This document shows, piece after piece, positions 1 through 10,583 of a stretch of 22,240 nt of DNA. This DNA is from Tritrichomonas musculus (taxonomy: Eukaryota; Parabasalia; Tritrichomonadida; Tritrichomonadidae). The stretch lies in NCBI GenBank assembly GCA_039105265.1, contig JAPFFF010000462.1, positions 1-22,240 of the forward strand. The letters run 5' to 3'. Each line of letters begins with the position of its first letter. Position 1 is the stretch's first letter. The notes under the pieces were generated by a model. The model made no database searches. It saw only the letters and a program-made list of their open reading frames with translations, and was not told the DNA's origin. A program made the position numbers and the translations under genes.

Positions 1-1
1 T

Positions 2-3000
2 TTCGTCTTGGGTGGTGCAGCAGTTTCAATAGGAGCTCTTGCAGTTATGTATATAATATGTCCAATCGCTGAAAAACTCTTTAATGGATTTGAATATATT
101 ATGATTAAATTAACAGGTGGTGATCCAGTTCCTATTGCTCGTACATTAGCAGTAGATGAGAATGATGAAAATAATAATGCCATTGTTGACCCTGATGGAA
201 ATAAGATAGATATTGATATTGATTATGAGTTATTAGAAATATTTAGACAAGAATATAATGCAAAAGTTGTAAATTACAAGGTTATGAATAATGAGATATC
301 AACTCCTTCTACTCCTACAACAGACCCTAATTTTGTTTTAGAATCAGGTATACCTGAATTTGTTATTACTAATAAGGATGTATACTCATTATCTAATACT
401 ATTAATGATGTTGCATACAACCTATTAGGCATCTTTGTACCCGATTTACAAAAACAAGCCTTTTTAAATTCTAATAAGCCTATCTTCAAGATAGTATTAA
501 GAAAGAATGTAATATATGATGAGAGAGGTAGGCACATAAAAGAGTTCTATATAACATCCAGAAATGGTAAAATAGTTTGTCCAGTTATTACCTACAATAA
601 AGAGAATGATTATTGTACCATTAATGATAACTCATCAACAGATGATAGGTATTATATAGCATTCGACAAAAGTCTACCTTTTCACCCTTATACTTTATAT
701 CTAAATGGTGAACTAAGTATTATGAATGAATATGAACCGACTGCATTAAAAACAGATAATGCAATAAAATGTTCTATCATTGAAGCTGAAAATGCATTAA
801 AACTCCATAAAAGCGATGTTCACTACTTTTATAAACCATCTATCATCACAGAAGAAACTATAGGAGAGGACGAATATTATAAGATGGTATATGAAGTACC
901 TGATAACTATGAAATACCTGATAAATTAAACTTTGTCTTCAAGGAACATTGTTTTGGCAATACATGGAACCTACAATGGAATACTGATAAAAGTCTTGAG
1001 AATAAGGGGTATTGGTCAGGAGATAATGCGAAAGGTCATCTTAATGGGAAAGTCATTAATAAATGGAATATTCGACCTGGTAGGAAAACAGATGGTTGCT
1101 ACGGTAGCTGGGTTACGATTAAGAAAACAGACTTGCATGATAAATTGATACAGACTGATGAAGAGAATGGCTTAATGTTCTCATTATTGAAGAACTACAA
1201 ACATAAGATAAGTATTGAGATGAATGATGGACAGATACATGATGAGGATGAATGGAACCTAACATATACTAATTATGATAGGTCATTTTATGGTGGCATT
1301 GATAATGCTTTACATCCAGGTTACTATGGAGCAGTTATTTATTACTTTGAGATGGCTCCTAATGTTATGGATAGAACAGATATGTTTGAGAAGATATATT
1401 TAGATATATATGTTGGTGAATCATCTAGAGCAACAAGGTTATCATTCAAAGTTGATAATGTGATTAAAAAGACTGATAAGTGGTTACTCGACGTCATCCC
1501 AATCCTAGATACTATTGAGACAATTAGCTATGATTGGGGCTTTTGCTTAGATGTTGGTGAAACCAGAGACATAAAATTATATTTGAGGAAGGATTATACA
1601 GACCCGATTGATGAGATTAATTGGGATTCATCAACTAATGCATTTAAGTACATAATAGACCAACAGTTTTATGAAATAACACCAAATCCTAATGCAGCTA
1701 CTACCTTATATACAGACTACAATATTACTAGTTCGAAGATTATAACAGCTGATAATATTACTACCATGAGGAGTGATTTAAATATGTTAACCAATAATTT
1801 TGATGTAGTTAGTTATGATGTTAAGGGCATAACCTCGAAAGTAAATGTGTTAAATGCAGAAATGGGAGAGACTAAAAGGATTACTAAACATTTACAAGAA
1901 GACATAGACCAGGTTAGAATAGTATCAAATGTAGCACTAGCATTTGGAGTTATAGGAACTGCAGGTAGTATAGCTAATGTTGGTCTTACATTGTTTCGAA
2001 CAGGGTTCACATTTACAAAGGCTGGTATAGATGCTACCATTGAAGGTGTATCACAAGGTGAACAAGCTTTGTATCATCTAGGTGATGGAAGCAACCTACC
2101 TCCATTAAAAATAGGAAGGTCAACTACAACTGATTTAACACCTATTATTGATTGGTGTGATGCAGAAAAGGTAGTTGTTGAATATACTGATGAAACTGAA
2201 GACATTTCAAAGACGATAACAACATATCGAGATGCTATTGATTTATGCAACCACTTCAGGGAATCATTAAAACCTGCATTTAGGCTATTAGCTGATAAAA
2301 TAAATGAGGTTAATGAGGAAGTAGAAAATAATAACTATGTTGATAAGAATGATTTAGTAAGAGATGATACTATTGATATAGTAGGTAGTATTGTTAATAA
2401 GGAAGTACACCTTGAAGCTGAAGATGTTATTACAGATGGTACTATTAAGGCAAGGCTAATGGTTATGAAGGTTAGTGAGTTTAATGACATCGACTATGAG
2501 GAGTGTATAATAACTATTACTATTGCAGGTGGTACTATTAGTCAATATGAGGGCAGTGATTACTTCCCAACATGCACCTTAAATGGCAAGACAATAGTTA
2601 TAGCCAACCCACAGCAAGTAAGAGTTACTGGTATAGCCATTAAAGAAAATAGTGCTATTAGGAGAATGTCATTTGAGGTTAAGGATATAGCATATACATG
2701 TGATATAGATGCACTTAACAACAAGGTAGACTCACTTGAAAAGATATCCCACGACAATAATGAATCAATAGCTACTATTATGAATGAATACCCCACAGTT
2801 GATGAGGTTAATGATGTACTAAAGGAGTATACATTAAAGAAAGATATTAGCAAATATAGAGAGAAAAATGATTTGATATACAAAGAATCTATTGAAGTGC
2901 CATTTGAAAATGTACAAGATAGTTCAGGAATGTGGGAAGTCAAAATAAAAATGGGTAGAGGAACTCGTCTTGTTGGGACATTTACTGATGACGATGGTGT

Positions 3001-3982
3001 TGTGAAGAATTTTGATTTTATGTTTGATTATGATGATGATGTCCCTGATGATAGTGAAATTTATATCAGTACAGAAATTAATGGAATCACTTATTACATT
3101 AACTATTATCAAAATGAGACAGATGATTGGCGCATGAGTATAGAAAGCGAAAAAGGATATTTAGATACCAAATTAACATTAGCAGAAAAAATATTGAAAC
3201 AGGATGAAATAGCTTTAAAGAGTGAGCTTGAGGAAAAATATCGAAGCAAAACTGATTTGAAAGTTGGGAATAAAATTATTCTACCAATAACAAACGGCCC
3301 TTACGAACCAGAAGGTCTAAATGATGATTACTATTATACTTCATTTGTTCCATTCCAAGAAGGCGCTCACTTAGTTGGTGTCACTGGCTCAAATGTAGAT
3401 TATGCATTTGATATTATATTCAAGACGGAAAGAACAGAAAATATACGCGATACAATTGCTCATGTTATGACAACAAATATGGGCACGTTTAATTGGGAAG
3501 AAGCAACAGGTGTACTTTATAATCACGATGGAACATATCCAGTACGAGTTACTCTAGCTGAATTTGGTGAAGAAGATCAAATAGCATTAAAGAGTGATAT
3601 TACATCATTATTGGATGACTTATATTGGAGAATATTTTATTCAGGATTTCACAAATCATATTATGAGGATATCCCAGAATTATGCTGGTATTCTTACGAT
3701 ACTAGCTCTAAAAAATTAATTGTATATGTCGAATATGCAAGTTCATATATGGAAATGTTATTCATATTTAAAGATTCAAATGACAAGAAACATTATGTTA
3801 GAGTTAATTATAGTGAAGGATTTGCATTACTAGATGAAATATATGGTGAAGATATACTTAGAGCATCCAATAGAAAAAGAGATTTTGAATATGAATTTCC
3901 ACGTATCGATTTTCAATTAAAGGGCTCTGGAAATATACCATTTACTGAATACTATCTAAAGCAAGTCAAAGCCACACCATAA
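2..3982 (+). CDS. Maverick-associated fibre-like surface protein (5' end outside window)
   Basis: One frame is open from the window edge to a TAA at 3980-3982, over 1,320 codons, and its true start is probably upstream. The visible N-terminus is a hydrophobic stretch that could be a membrane anchor, followed by an acidic region. A second hydrophobic, glycine-rich stretch (about residues 640-675 from position 8) follows a coiled-coil-like segment. The C-terminal third is modular. Two units of about 120 residues begin with similar K-Y-R-x-K-x-D-L motifs (about residues 950 and 1077) and end in T-L-A-E followed by I-A-L-K-S, and a third, diverged unit closes the protein. Coiled-coil linkers plus repeated beta-rich units are typical of viral fibre or adhesion proteins. 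I infer a virion or cell-surface attachment role from architecture and context only. The stop lies in a TAAA tetranucleotide. Confidence 0.6.
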   Translation, partial: FVLGGAAVSIGALAVMYIICPIAEKLFNGFEYIMIKLTGGDPVPIARTLAVDENDENNNAIVDPDGNKIDIDIDYELLEIFRQEYNAKVVNYKVMNNEISTPSTPTTDPNFVLESGIPEFVITNKDVYSLSNTINDVAYNLLGIFVPDLQKQAFLNSNKPIFKIVLRKNVIYDERGRHIKEFYITSRNGKIVCPVITYNKENDYCTINDNSSTDDRYYIAFDKSLPFHPYTLYLNGELSIMNEYEPTALKTDNAIKCSIIEAENALKLHKSDVHYFYKPSIITEETIGEDEYYKMVYEVPDNYEIPDKLNFVFKEHCFGNTWNLQWNTDKSLENKGYWSGDNAKGHLNGKVINKWNIRPGRKTDGCYGSWVTIKKTDLHDKLIQTDEENGLMFSLLKNYKHKISIEMNDGQIHDEDEWNLTYTNYDRSFYGGIDNALHPGYYGAVIYYFEMAPNVMDRTDMFEKIYLDIYVGESSRATRLSFKVDNVIKKTDKWLLDVIPILDTIETISYDWGFCLDVGETRDIKLYLRKDYTDPIDEINWDSSTNAFKYIIDQQFYEITPNPNAATTLYTDYNITSSKIITADNITTMRSDLNMLTNNFDVVSYDVKGITSKVNVLNAEMGETKRITKHLQEDIDQVRIVSNVALAFGVIGTAGSIANVGLTLFRTGFTFTKAGIDATIEGVSQGEQALYHLGDGSNLPPLKIGRSTTTDLTPIIDWCDAEKVVVEYTDETEDISKTITTYRDAIDLCNHFRESLKPAFRLLADKINEVNEEVENNNYVDKNDLVRDDTIDIVGSIVNKEVHLEAEDVITDGTIKARLMVMKVSEFNDIDYEECIITITIAGGTISQYEGSDYFPTCTLNGKTIVIANPQQVRVTGIAIKENSAIRRMSFEVKDIAYTCDIDALNNKVDSLEKISHDNNESIATIMNEYPTVDEVNDVLKEYTLKKDISKYREKNDLIYKESIEVPFENVQDSSGMWEVKIKMGRGTRLVGTFTDDDGVVKNFDFMFDYDDDVPDDSEIYISTEINGITYYINYYQNETDDWRMSIESEKGYLDTKLTLAEKILKQDEIALKSELEEKYRSKTDLKVGNKIILPITNGPYEPEGLNDDYYYTSFVPFQEGAHLVGVTGSNVDYAFDIIFKTERTENIRDTIAHVMTTNMGTFNWEEATGVLYNHDGTYPVRVTLAEFGEEDQIALKSDITSLLDDLYWRIFYSGFHKSYYEDIPELCWYSYDTSSKKLIVYVEYASSYMEMLFIFKDSNDKKHYVRVNYSEGFALLDEIYGEDILRASNRKRDFEYEFPRIDFQLKGSGNIPFTEYYLKQVKATP

Positions 3983-4000
3983 AAGAGGCTTCTCGGGGCT

Positions 4001-4218
4001 GGTACCTGTGCCGTTTCATAGATGGGCGGTTGTTGGGTGGGGTACCTGTGTCGTTTCATAGATGGGCGGTAGGGATGGGGTACATGTGCCGTTTCATTGA
4101 TGGGCGGTAGGGATGGGGTACATGTGCCGTTTCATAGATGGGCGGTAGGGGTGGGTACCTAAGACGTTTCATAGATGGGCGGTAGGGGTGGGGACCCTGT
4201 GCCGTTTCATAGATGGGG
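4001..4218. repeat. 38-bp G+C-rich tandem repeat, six copies
   Basis: Six head-to-tail copies start at 4001, 4041, 4079, 4117, 4154 and 4192. The first is 40 bp, the fourth 37 bp and the last is cut short. The conserved core includes CGTTTCATAGATGGG. The array is far richer in G and C than anything around it and begins 18 bp after the fibre-like gene's stop, between genes that converge on it. It could be an element-specific minisatellite or help end transcription; the sequence does not decide. Confidence 0.9.
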
Positions 4219-4240
4219 AGCAGTAGTGAGAACATTTTTA

Positions 4241-4300
4241 TTTTTTTTTTTTTGATCCATCTTTTTTTTTTCTTGTTCTTTTTTTTTTTTTTTTTTTAAC
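4241..4300. repeat. Two interrupted poly-T tracts
   Basis: Long T runs at about 4241-4253 and 4263-4297 lie between the 38-bp repeats and the integrase remnant. On the - strand they read as lysine-rich codons, which explains a spurious basic frame here. Immediately after them is a short G+C-rich stretch (about 4305-4347) with an imperfect hairpin around 4314-4333. Confidence 0.6.
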
Positions 4301-4379
4301 TAGTTCGTGTTGACGGTGTGGGTGTAACCCCACCGGAAACCGACTAGTATATACTACTTTACTGATGAAACGTTTAATA

Positions 4380-4732
4380 TACATTTTTGACATCATCAAT
4401 GAATTTATTAAATGCTTCAATTATTGTTTTTGCTCCTTTCCCAACCAATGGATAACTGTAAGCTTTGCGTGTGTTGATATTAATGAACATCAAATAATTT
4501 AATTCTTTCGTCTGTTATTAATGAACGTGTCCATTTGATATCCTCCAGAATGTTTTGAATAGATGTTCATATATTTTGGTTTGTCTGGTACTACATCATG
4601 AATGATATTATTTTTCAAATATTCTCTTGCTTCCTTTTCATTAAATCCATATCTTTTCGCTAGTTGTACAATTTTTGATGGTGTCCGCCATGGATAACGA
4701 TTATATAAATCTTCAATTGACTTGAAAGTCAT
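4380..4732 (-). pseudogene. Maverick retroviral-type integrase, broken N-terminal part
   Basis: The - strand frame starting with the ATG at 4730-4732 gives a helical N-terminal region rich in Y, R and K, then a P-K-Y-M-N-I-Y segment leading into the beginning of an integrase core. The order matches the c-integrase of trichomonad Mavericks as I know it. Only the N-terminal part is recognisable; the rest of the catalytic core is missing or unrecognisable, so this copy is broken. The gene points toward the fibre-like gene, with the 38-bp repeats between them. Confidence 0.6.
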
Positions 4733-4807
4733 TTTATATATATAACAACTTCTGATGATTCATCATCTGCATTTCAATCATAAAACTTTCAGTAACTGGT
4801 AATAATT

Positions 4808-5744
4808 TTACATTTTATAATTACGACCACTATAAAACTCAATCCAAAATATTTGGTCAGTAGAATTCAATTTGAAATATTTGATTGGCGAGAAAATTTG
4901 ATAACTATTTCCAGCATATCCCTTGCTTATCTCTTCAGCTATTGATGAATACACTTTGCAACTGTGTCTATCCCATACATTCTCAAATTTAATTTCTTTC
5001 ATCCATTTTTCTTCAACCTTGTCATCAGTGATGTCTATATAATTGTTTGGGTCATTTTGAAATGACTCAAAGCCAACATTCATGATATCCGTAAAATCGC
5101 ATTTCACATGTGGTTCGTTATACTGTTCTTTGTTATTTTTGTCATAATGTCTATATTTAAATTTAATAGCTATTTCAACATTACACAATTTATTTTTATC
5201 ATCTTCATCTACTTCATCTTCCTTTAGTTCATTCGCTGCTGAATAAATAGTTTCAATGAATGTCTTTTTGTTGCAGTCATAGTATCCATCCATTTGAACA
5301 TCTTTAATTCGTTTTTGATTTTTGATATACATCTCGGGTATCTCTTCATCATTAATGAAAAACTTTGGATAACCTTCTTTCCATTGATAATTATTGTAAT
5401 GTCTAAAAGCGATATTCAATTGTTCATTCATATCTTTCCATATTTCTCTCAAATCCTTGTCTGTTGATAGCCATGAAACAAAATAACATTCAACTTGACT
5501 CACTTTCGATGTGTTATTTCTGAAATATTGACTTTGATATTGAATTCCAATTTACGACGTCTCGCTAACATCCATATTGTACGAAAGCAAATAATTGTCT
5601 CTCCTTTGTCTGCAGTACACCAATCAGCTGGCAAATTAAAAAAAATCTATTTGGTCTGTCATTGTCTTGCTTTCCATCTTCCCTGAAGAACACATATTCT
5701 TTTGGTATTGGTGTGTAATCGAATGGATCAGTTAAGCGTTTCAT
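4808..5744 (-). pseudogene. Maverick accessory gene remnant, function unknown
   Basis: The - strand carries a coding-looking stretch whose main open part is 4808-5503, rich in acidic and aromatic residues (Y, W, N, D, E). Coding-like sequence continues upstream to a plausible ATG at about 5742-5744. It is not one continuous frame, so I treat it as a broken gene with one or two breaks. I recognise no enzymatic motif. Its position directly upstream of, and on the same strand as, the integrase remnant suggests it belonged to the same Maverick. It could instead be a host gene fragment beside the element. Confidence 0.45.
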
Positions 5745-7169
5745 TTATGATATCAATAAATTATATTTCATTCATTGTTATATCATTTATGACAGCAACA
5801 CATGAAATCATCACCAACTGCTCTGACGTTGAGGTTATACATTAAATATACGCGCCACTAGACGTAAATCATGACATTGCCAATTGATTGTCATTTTGTC
5901 ATTTTGTCATTTTGTCATTTTCGTTATTAAAATAGACCATTAGTGTAAGTTTCATGTGTGTAGTGTGGTGTGCAACACCCACTACCATATCTAACTGATG
6001 ATAAAAATATATTATAATATGTTGATTTATGGTTTAAATTTGAGAATTCATGGGCATTCACTAAAATTTTATTCATCAATATCTGAAGAAGAAAGTAAGA
6101 AATATTTTTGTAATAATTTTCAAAAATTATGACAATTAAATATTATAAACTGAATTCAACTGACCAAGAATTTGGATTGAATTCTATAGTTGACGATGTT
6201 CTTTCTGTTGTGTCTTCCTAGCTTTTTTTTCTTTCTTCATTATTAGCATATTTACTTTTCCTTCCACGTTTAGTTTTTTTTTTTTTAGATTCGCTGATGA
6301 TTCCGATTTAGACAATTAATTTCACATTACGATTAATTTTTGATGAGGAGGATGGATCATCAAACATCAGACCATTTCATGACTGCATAATAATGAACTT
6401 ATATATTTATTTTTTTTTGCTAGCATGACATCAACTTTATATTGTAACACCAATTAAAACAATTTTGTCAATTTAACAATTAAAAGTTTCTTTCTCGATG
6501 TATCTTTAAGAAAGCATTAGCAACATTATAAAGTTTAAATAAGATAAACACCGAATTCAATCCATTATTGCATAAATGAACATACATTGTTAAACTCTTG
6601 CGTTATTTTATCATTACAGGATGTTATTGAAATATATTTCATTACATATATCCAATATTTGTTAAGTATCTATATGTGCAAACTCAATAATACAAAATAA
6701 AAATCAAGACTAACAATATTGATGATCGAAATTCATAAGAAAAGCAAAGAGAAGTAAATAAATTTTTGAAATAGATAATATTATAACAAACAAAATATTA
6801 TTTTCTAAAAACACTTTTAAATAAATATGAGTTTTAATATATATATACTATAAAAAGTTTATTAAATGCATCATATATTAATCAATTAAATATATATACT
6901 AAAAATAAAATTACATTAGTGTGATTGAACTTTTTATGGTAATTTTCTTTTATATATATATATATATATCAAAAATAAATAGACATTTTTTCATATATAT
7001 ATATATAAATAAAAAAATATTTTAACGTATTTTAGATAGAAAATTTATTTAAAATTTATTCAATTTTTTATATAAGATGATTTAAATTTTGAATAATTTG
7101 ACGTTATATTCATTCAATTTATTCAAATAAATATTTTTTATTTTTTTTTACATTTATATCGTACTGTCA
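5745..7169. other. A+T-rich intergenic DNA with small repeats
   Basis: There is no gene-length frame. Visible items are four copies of the 8-mer GTCATTTT at 5890-5921, an imperfect G+T/C+A-rich hairpin at about 5959-5984, the basic peptide remnant at 6184-6273 and (TA)n tracts at about 6954-6970 and 6991-7007. The last 300 bases before the transposase are almost pure A and T. Confidence 0.7.
6184..6273 (-). pseudogene. Basic RGRKSKY-type peptide remnant
   Basis: A 29-codon - strand stretch ending in TAG encodes a strongly basic segment with an R-G-R-K-S-K-Y motif followed by E-E-R-K-K-A-R-K. This resembles the AT-hook-like and basic helical tails of DNA-binding proteins. Upstream it runs into a lysine-coding poly-A tract. 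There is no start codon or longer frame, so it is at most the 3' tail of a decayed gene, and whether it belonged to the Maverick cannot be told. Confidence 0.3.
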
Positions 7170-7171
7170 TA

Positions 7172-7180
7172 TCACTTTTG
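7172..7180 (+). promoter_or_regulatory. Initiator-like motif of the transposase gene
   Basis: TCACTTTTG matches the trichomonad initiator TCA(+1)Y(T/A). Its A at 7174 is 10 nt before the ATG at 7184, the very short leader usual in these organisms. It also explains why a TTG at 7178 is not taken as the start. Confidence 0.55.
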
Positions 7181-7183
7181 CAA

Positions 7184-8086
7184 ATGCAACACAATTTATA
7201 TTATAATATGAACTTTTTCTCACATGAAATGACATCTTTTTATTACGCCCTTAACAACGGACTGTTATATGTAAATGGAGCATGCGAGAGCACCGAAAAC
7301 TGCAAAGGAAATTACTACATGGTGAAAGATAAATATGCTGAAACTGGCTATAGACTTCAATGCAGCCACTGCCACTGCACCAAAAGTATATTCTTTAAAT
7401 CTATATTTACTAGGTCCAAGCTCCCAATGACAACGGTTTTCCACATCCTATATTGCTGGGCGAACAAATACAGGCGGGGCTTAGCGGCACATGAATGTTG
7501 TGTATCCAAACAAACTATCACAAATTTTTACCAATCATTTCGCCTTGCATGCATGCATAGACTCCATGTGCATCCCCAGCAACCAATTGGAGGGCCAGGA
7601 ACAGTGGTTGAAATAGATGAATCGGTTATGACAAAAAGAAAGTACAATCGCGGACGCAAAATGTCTGAAATCTGGCTGTTCGGGGGAATATGCCGTCAAA
7701 CTGGCGAAAGATTCATATTCCAAGTTCCCGAACGGTCTGCAGATTATTTAATTTCACTGATCCAAGTTTACATCAAACCTGGAACTACCATACATTCTGA
7801 TGGTTGGGCGGCATATAATGAAATCAAAAACCTGCCGCAAAACTATAATCATCTCATCGTCAATCATTCTGAAAATTTCGTTGATCCTGAAACTGGCTGC
7901 CACACTCAATCAGTTGAGCGAATGTGGCGGGAAGTTAAGCGGGTCAAACGAATAATGGAAGGAATAAATCCTATCGACATAGATGGGTATATCGCCGAAT
8001 ACCTCTGGCGAAAGCATGAAGAAGTCAATTACTCAAATGGCTTTAATAAAGCAGTCATGCTTTTATATGGCTGCCCTTTTTACTAA
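7184..8086 (+). CDS. ISXO2/IS1595-like (Merlin-type) DDE transposase, intact
   Basis: This is a complete 300-residue protein starting at the ATG at 7184. The N-terminus carries a zinc-ribbon-like set of cysteines (C34, C40, C60, C63). Next comes the helical segment leading to the catalytic core, with V-E-I-D-E-S (D145), I-H-S-D-G-W (D206) and S-V-E-R-M-W-x3-K (E245, W248, K252). These are the D, D and E of the ISXO2-like/IS1595 domain shared by bacterial IS1016/IS1595 and eukaryotic Merlin elements. Length and motif order are normal for the family and no catalytic residue is missing. The stop lies in TAAA (8084-8087). I see no terminal inverted repeats or target duplication in the flanks, so it may be a stranded or domesticated copy. 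Its codons hold clearly more G+C than the flanking DNA. Confidence 0.88.
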   Translation: MQHNLYYNMNFFSHEMTSFYYALNNGLLYVNGACESTENCKGNYYMVKDKYAETGYRLQCSHCHCTKSIFFKSIFTRSKLPMTTVFHILYCWANKYRRGLAAHECCVSKQTITNFYQSFRLACMHRLHVHPQQPIGGPGTVVEIDESVMTKRKYNRGRKMSEIWLFGGICRQTGERFIFQVPERSADYLISLIQVYIKPGTTIHSDGWAAYNEIKNLPQNYNHLIVNHSENFVDPETGCHTQSVERMWREVKRVKRIMEGINPIDIDGYIAEYLWRKHEEVNYSNGFNKAVMLLYGCPFY

Positions 8087-8178
8087 ATAAAAAAATAAAT
8101 TTCAATAAACAAAAGTTTATTTATCATTTATTTATTTTATTTTATATTAATTTTTATTCTTATTATTATTGTAATCAA

Positions 8179-9258
8179 CATCATCTTCTTCAACATCATC
8201 TCCTTAAACATCATCTCCTTAAACATCATCTCCTTAAACATCATCTCCTTAAACATCATCTCCTTAAACATCATCTCCTTAAACATCATCTCCTTAAACA
8301 TCATCTCCTTAAACATCATCTCCTTAAACATCATCTCCTTAAACATCATCTCCTTAAACATCATCTCCTTAAACATCATCTCCTTAAACATCATCTCCTT
8401 CAGCATCATCTCCTTAAACATCATCTCCTTAAACATCATCTCCTTAAACATCATCTCCTTAAACATCATCTCCTTAAACATCATCTCCTTAAACATCATC
8501 TCCTTAAACATCATCTCCTTAAACATCATCTCCTTAAACATCATCTCCTTAAACATCATCTCCTTAAACATCATCTCCTTAAACATCATCTCCTTAAACA
8601 TCATCTCCTTAAACATCATCTCCTTAAACATCATCTCCTTAAACATCATCTCCTTAAACATCATCTCCTTAAACATCATCTCCTTCAGCATCATCTCCTT
8701 AAACATCATCTCCTTCAGCATCATCTCCTTAAACATCATCTCCTTAAACATCATCTCCTTAAACATCATCTCCTTAAACATCATCTCCTTAAACATCATC
8801 TCCTTAAACATCATCTCCTTAAACATCATCTCCTTAAACATCATCTCCTTAAACATCATCTCCTTAAACATCATCTCCTTAAACATCATCTCCTTAAACA
8901 TCATCTCCTTAAACATCATCTCCTTAAACATCATCTCCTTAAACATCATCTCCTTAAACATCATCTCCTTAAACATCATCTCCTTAAACATCATCTCCTT
9001 AAACATCATCTCCTTAAACATCATCTCCTTAAACATCATCTCCTTAAACATCATCTCCTTAAACATCATCTCCTTAAACATCATCTCCTTAAACATCATC
9101 TCCTTAAACATCATCTCCTTAAACATCATCTCCTTAAACATCATCTCCTTAAACATCATCTCCTTAAACATCATCTCCTTAAACATCATCTCCTTAAACA
9201 TCATCTCCTTAAACATCATCTCCTTAAACATCATCTCCTTAAACATCATCTTCAACAT
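8179..9258. repeat. 15-bp minisatellite, 70 clean units
   Basis: The unit CATCATCTCCTTAAA runs without indels from 8194 to 9243, which is exactly 70 units, with one degenerate unit on each side. Only three units vary, all with the same AAA to CAG change (8401-8403, 8686-8688, 8716-8718). The array starts about 90 bp after the transposase stop. Because 15 is a multiple of three, long reading frames arise on both strands, including a - strand M-M-F-K-E repeat. I do not count these as genes. Confidence 0.95.
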
Positions 9259-10583
9259 CATCTTGACTAAATAGGACTCAAGGAGGAAACTTTTTATTTT
9301 TAATAATATTTCCTTTTAGTTTAAATAACATTATCTTAAATAATATGAGTCATGCTAGAACTTTTTATATGCATCAAACCAAAAATATCAATCAAATCAA
9401 TTCTGCGCACTTTTTAATAATTGAAAATTTGAAATGAGCCAAAAAAAGTTGTATTATTCAATTAATGTTGATAAAAAACTAAATAAAAAAGATTTCATTT
9501 CAAATATTGATTTCTTAATTTTGCTTGAAAGTAGGATTTCTGTTCACAAATGAAACAAATTCAATATTTACGAATAAAAAAATGTGTCATTTCTTCAAAA
9601 TTGGGAAACAATATTGAAATCAAAAGATAAAAGTTCATAGAAGGTAATTCAAAAATGAATCATCAATGATTATGATTTCATTTTGTAAAAGTTAAAGAAG
9701 AATTCGCTTGTTGTCTTTGACAATATCGAAGATTTCTGAATTTGATAAGGATTGATTGATTGATTTTTTAAGGAATATAAGAATTTGATTGATCAATTGG
9801 TCAAAAAGAGGAGCTCGGCAATGATTATCACTGATTTTCAATATTAAAATTAATAATATTTTACGTTCATGTTTGATATCTCTGTCATTGTCAATGAAAT
9901 CACATTTTTTTTAAAGTTCTTGAATACTACATTCAACTTCAACCTGAAATGACCACCAATTTAAAGCCTAGGCTTATGATTAAAATGGAAAACTCAAAAA
10001 ATGCATTTGAATATTAATAGAAATATATTGTGAGCAAAATAAAACATTTTTGTACATATAATATATTTATTCATATTATATTTAAATTGGAAATATTTAT
10101 TTATATAATTAATGCTATATATACAATTATATATTTCATATTAATTAATTATGTATATTTTCAAATAACTAATATAAAGCTTTTTTTCCAAAATTAAAAA
10201 TTGTATTGTTTTCTGTTGAATTGAAATAATTGATACACCAGTTGAATAATGGCATTTTCCTTATTTATATGAAATAATCATATATTATATAAGATATAAA
10301 TACTATTTATTGAGTTAGAATTAGATTAATTCAAGTATTGATTGATATATTCATTTTTAAATTTTTAGTAAAAATAGTATTCAAATTTTACATATTGAAT
10401 GCTTATCCACTTTAGCTCAGAAAAAAAAAAAATAAAAATTGAGAAAAAAGTAAAATTTTTTCAATATTTTGAAAGCCTTAAGAAAATATCATTTTTTTTT
10501 TGAGACCATACATAGAAAAAGTTTCCAAAGTATTCAATTTGTCTGTTTTCCTTGATCAGTACCGAAAATTTCTCAAAATTCTC
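9259..10583. other. A+T-rich intergenic DNA, nothing recognised
   Basis: There is no coding frame of note, RNA gene or transposon end in this stretch. It contains only short A/T runs and a small GATT tandem near 9750. It separates the minisatellite from the 3' end of the ankyrin gene. Confidence 0.6.

Larger units (their letters stand above)
1..5745. mobile_element. Maverick/Polinton fossil segment (partial, left end outside window)
   Basis: This block holds a very long fibre-like frame on the + strand, a retroviral-type integrase remnant on the - strand and a further - strand accessory remnant. The set fits Maverick/Polinton elements, which are known to be very abundant in trichomonad genomes. 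No terminal inverted repeat or target duplication is visible, so both ends are uncertain; the right limit given is the last recognisable reading frame. The fibre-like frame looks whole to its stop, whereas the integrase and accessory gene are broken, with only a few breaks between them. The copy is therefore no longer autonomous but not ancient. Polymerase, ATPase, protease and capsid genes are not in the window and may lie to the left. Confidence 0.65.

Noticed and set aside
274-3112. Several - strand frames and one + strand frame within the fibre-like gene
   Set aside because: They are shadows of the long + strand frame and lack starts with initiator motifs.
4238-4420. Lysine-rich - strand frame
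   Set aside because: The lysines come from poly-T tracts, and the rest is intergenic or out-of-frame DNA next to the integrase remnant.
8194-9243. CRISPR-like array
   Set aside because: The units are directly adjacent and 15 bp long with no spacers, and the setting is eukaryotic.
8137-9261. 374-codon - strand frame of M-M-F-K-E repeats
   Set aside because: It is produced by a 15-bp minisatellite whose unit length is a multiple of three. The variant units change the amino acid, and nothing outside the array looks coding.
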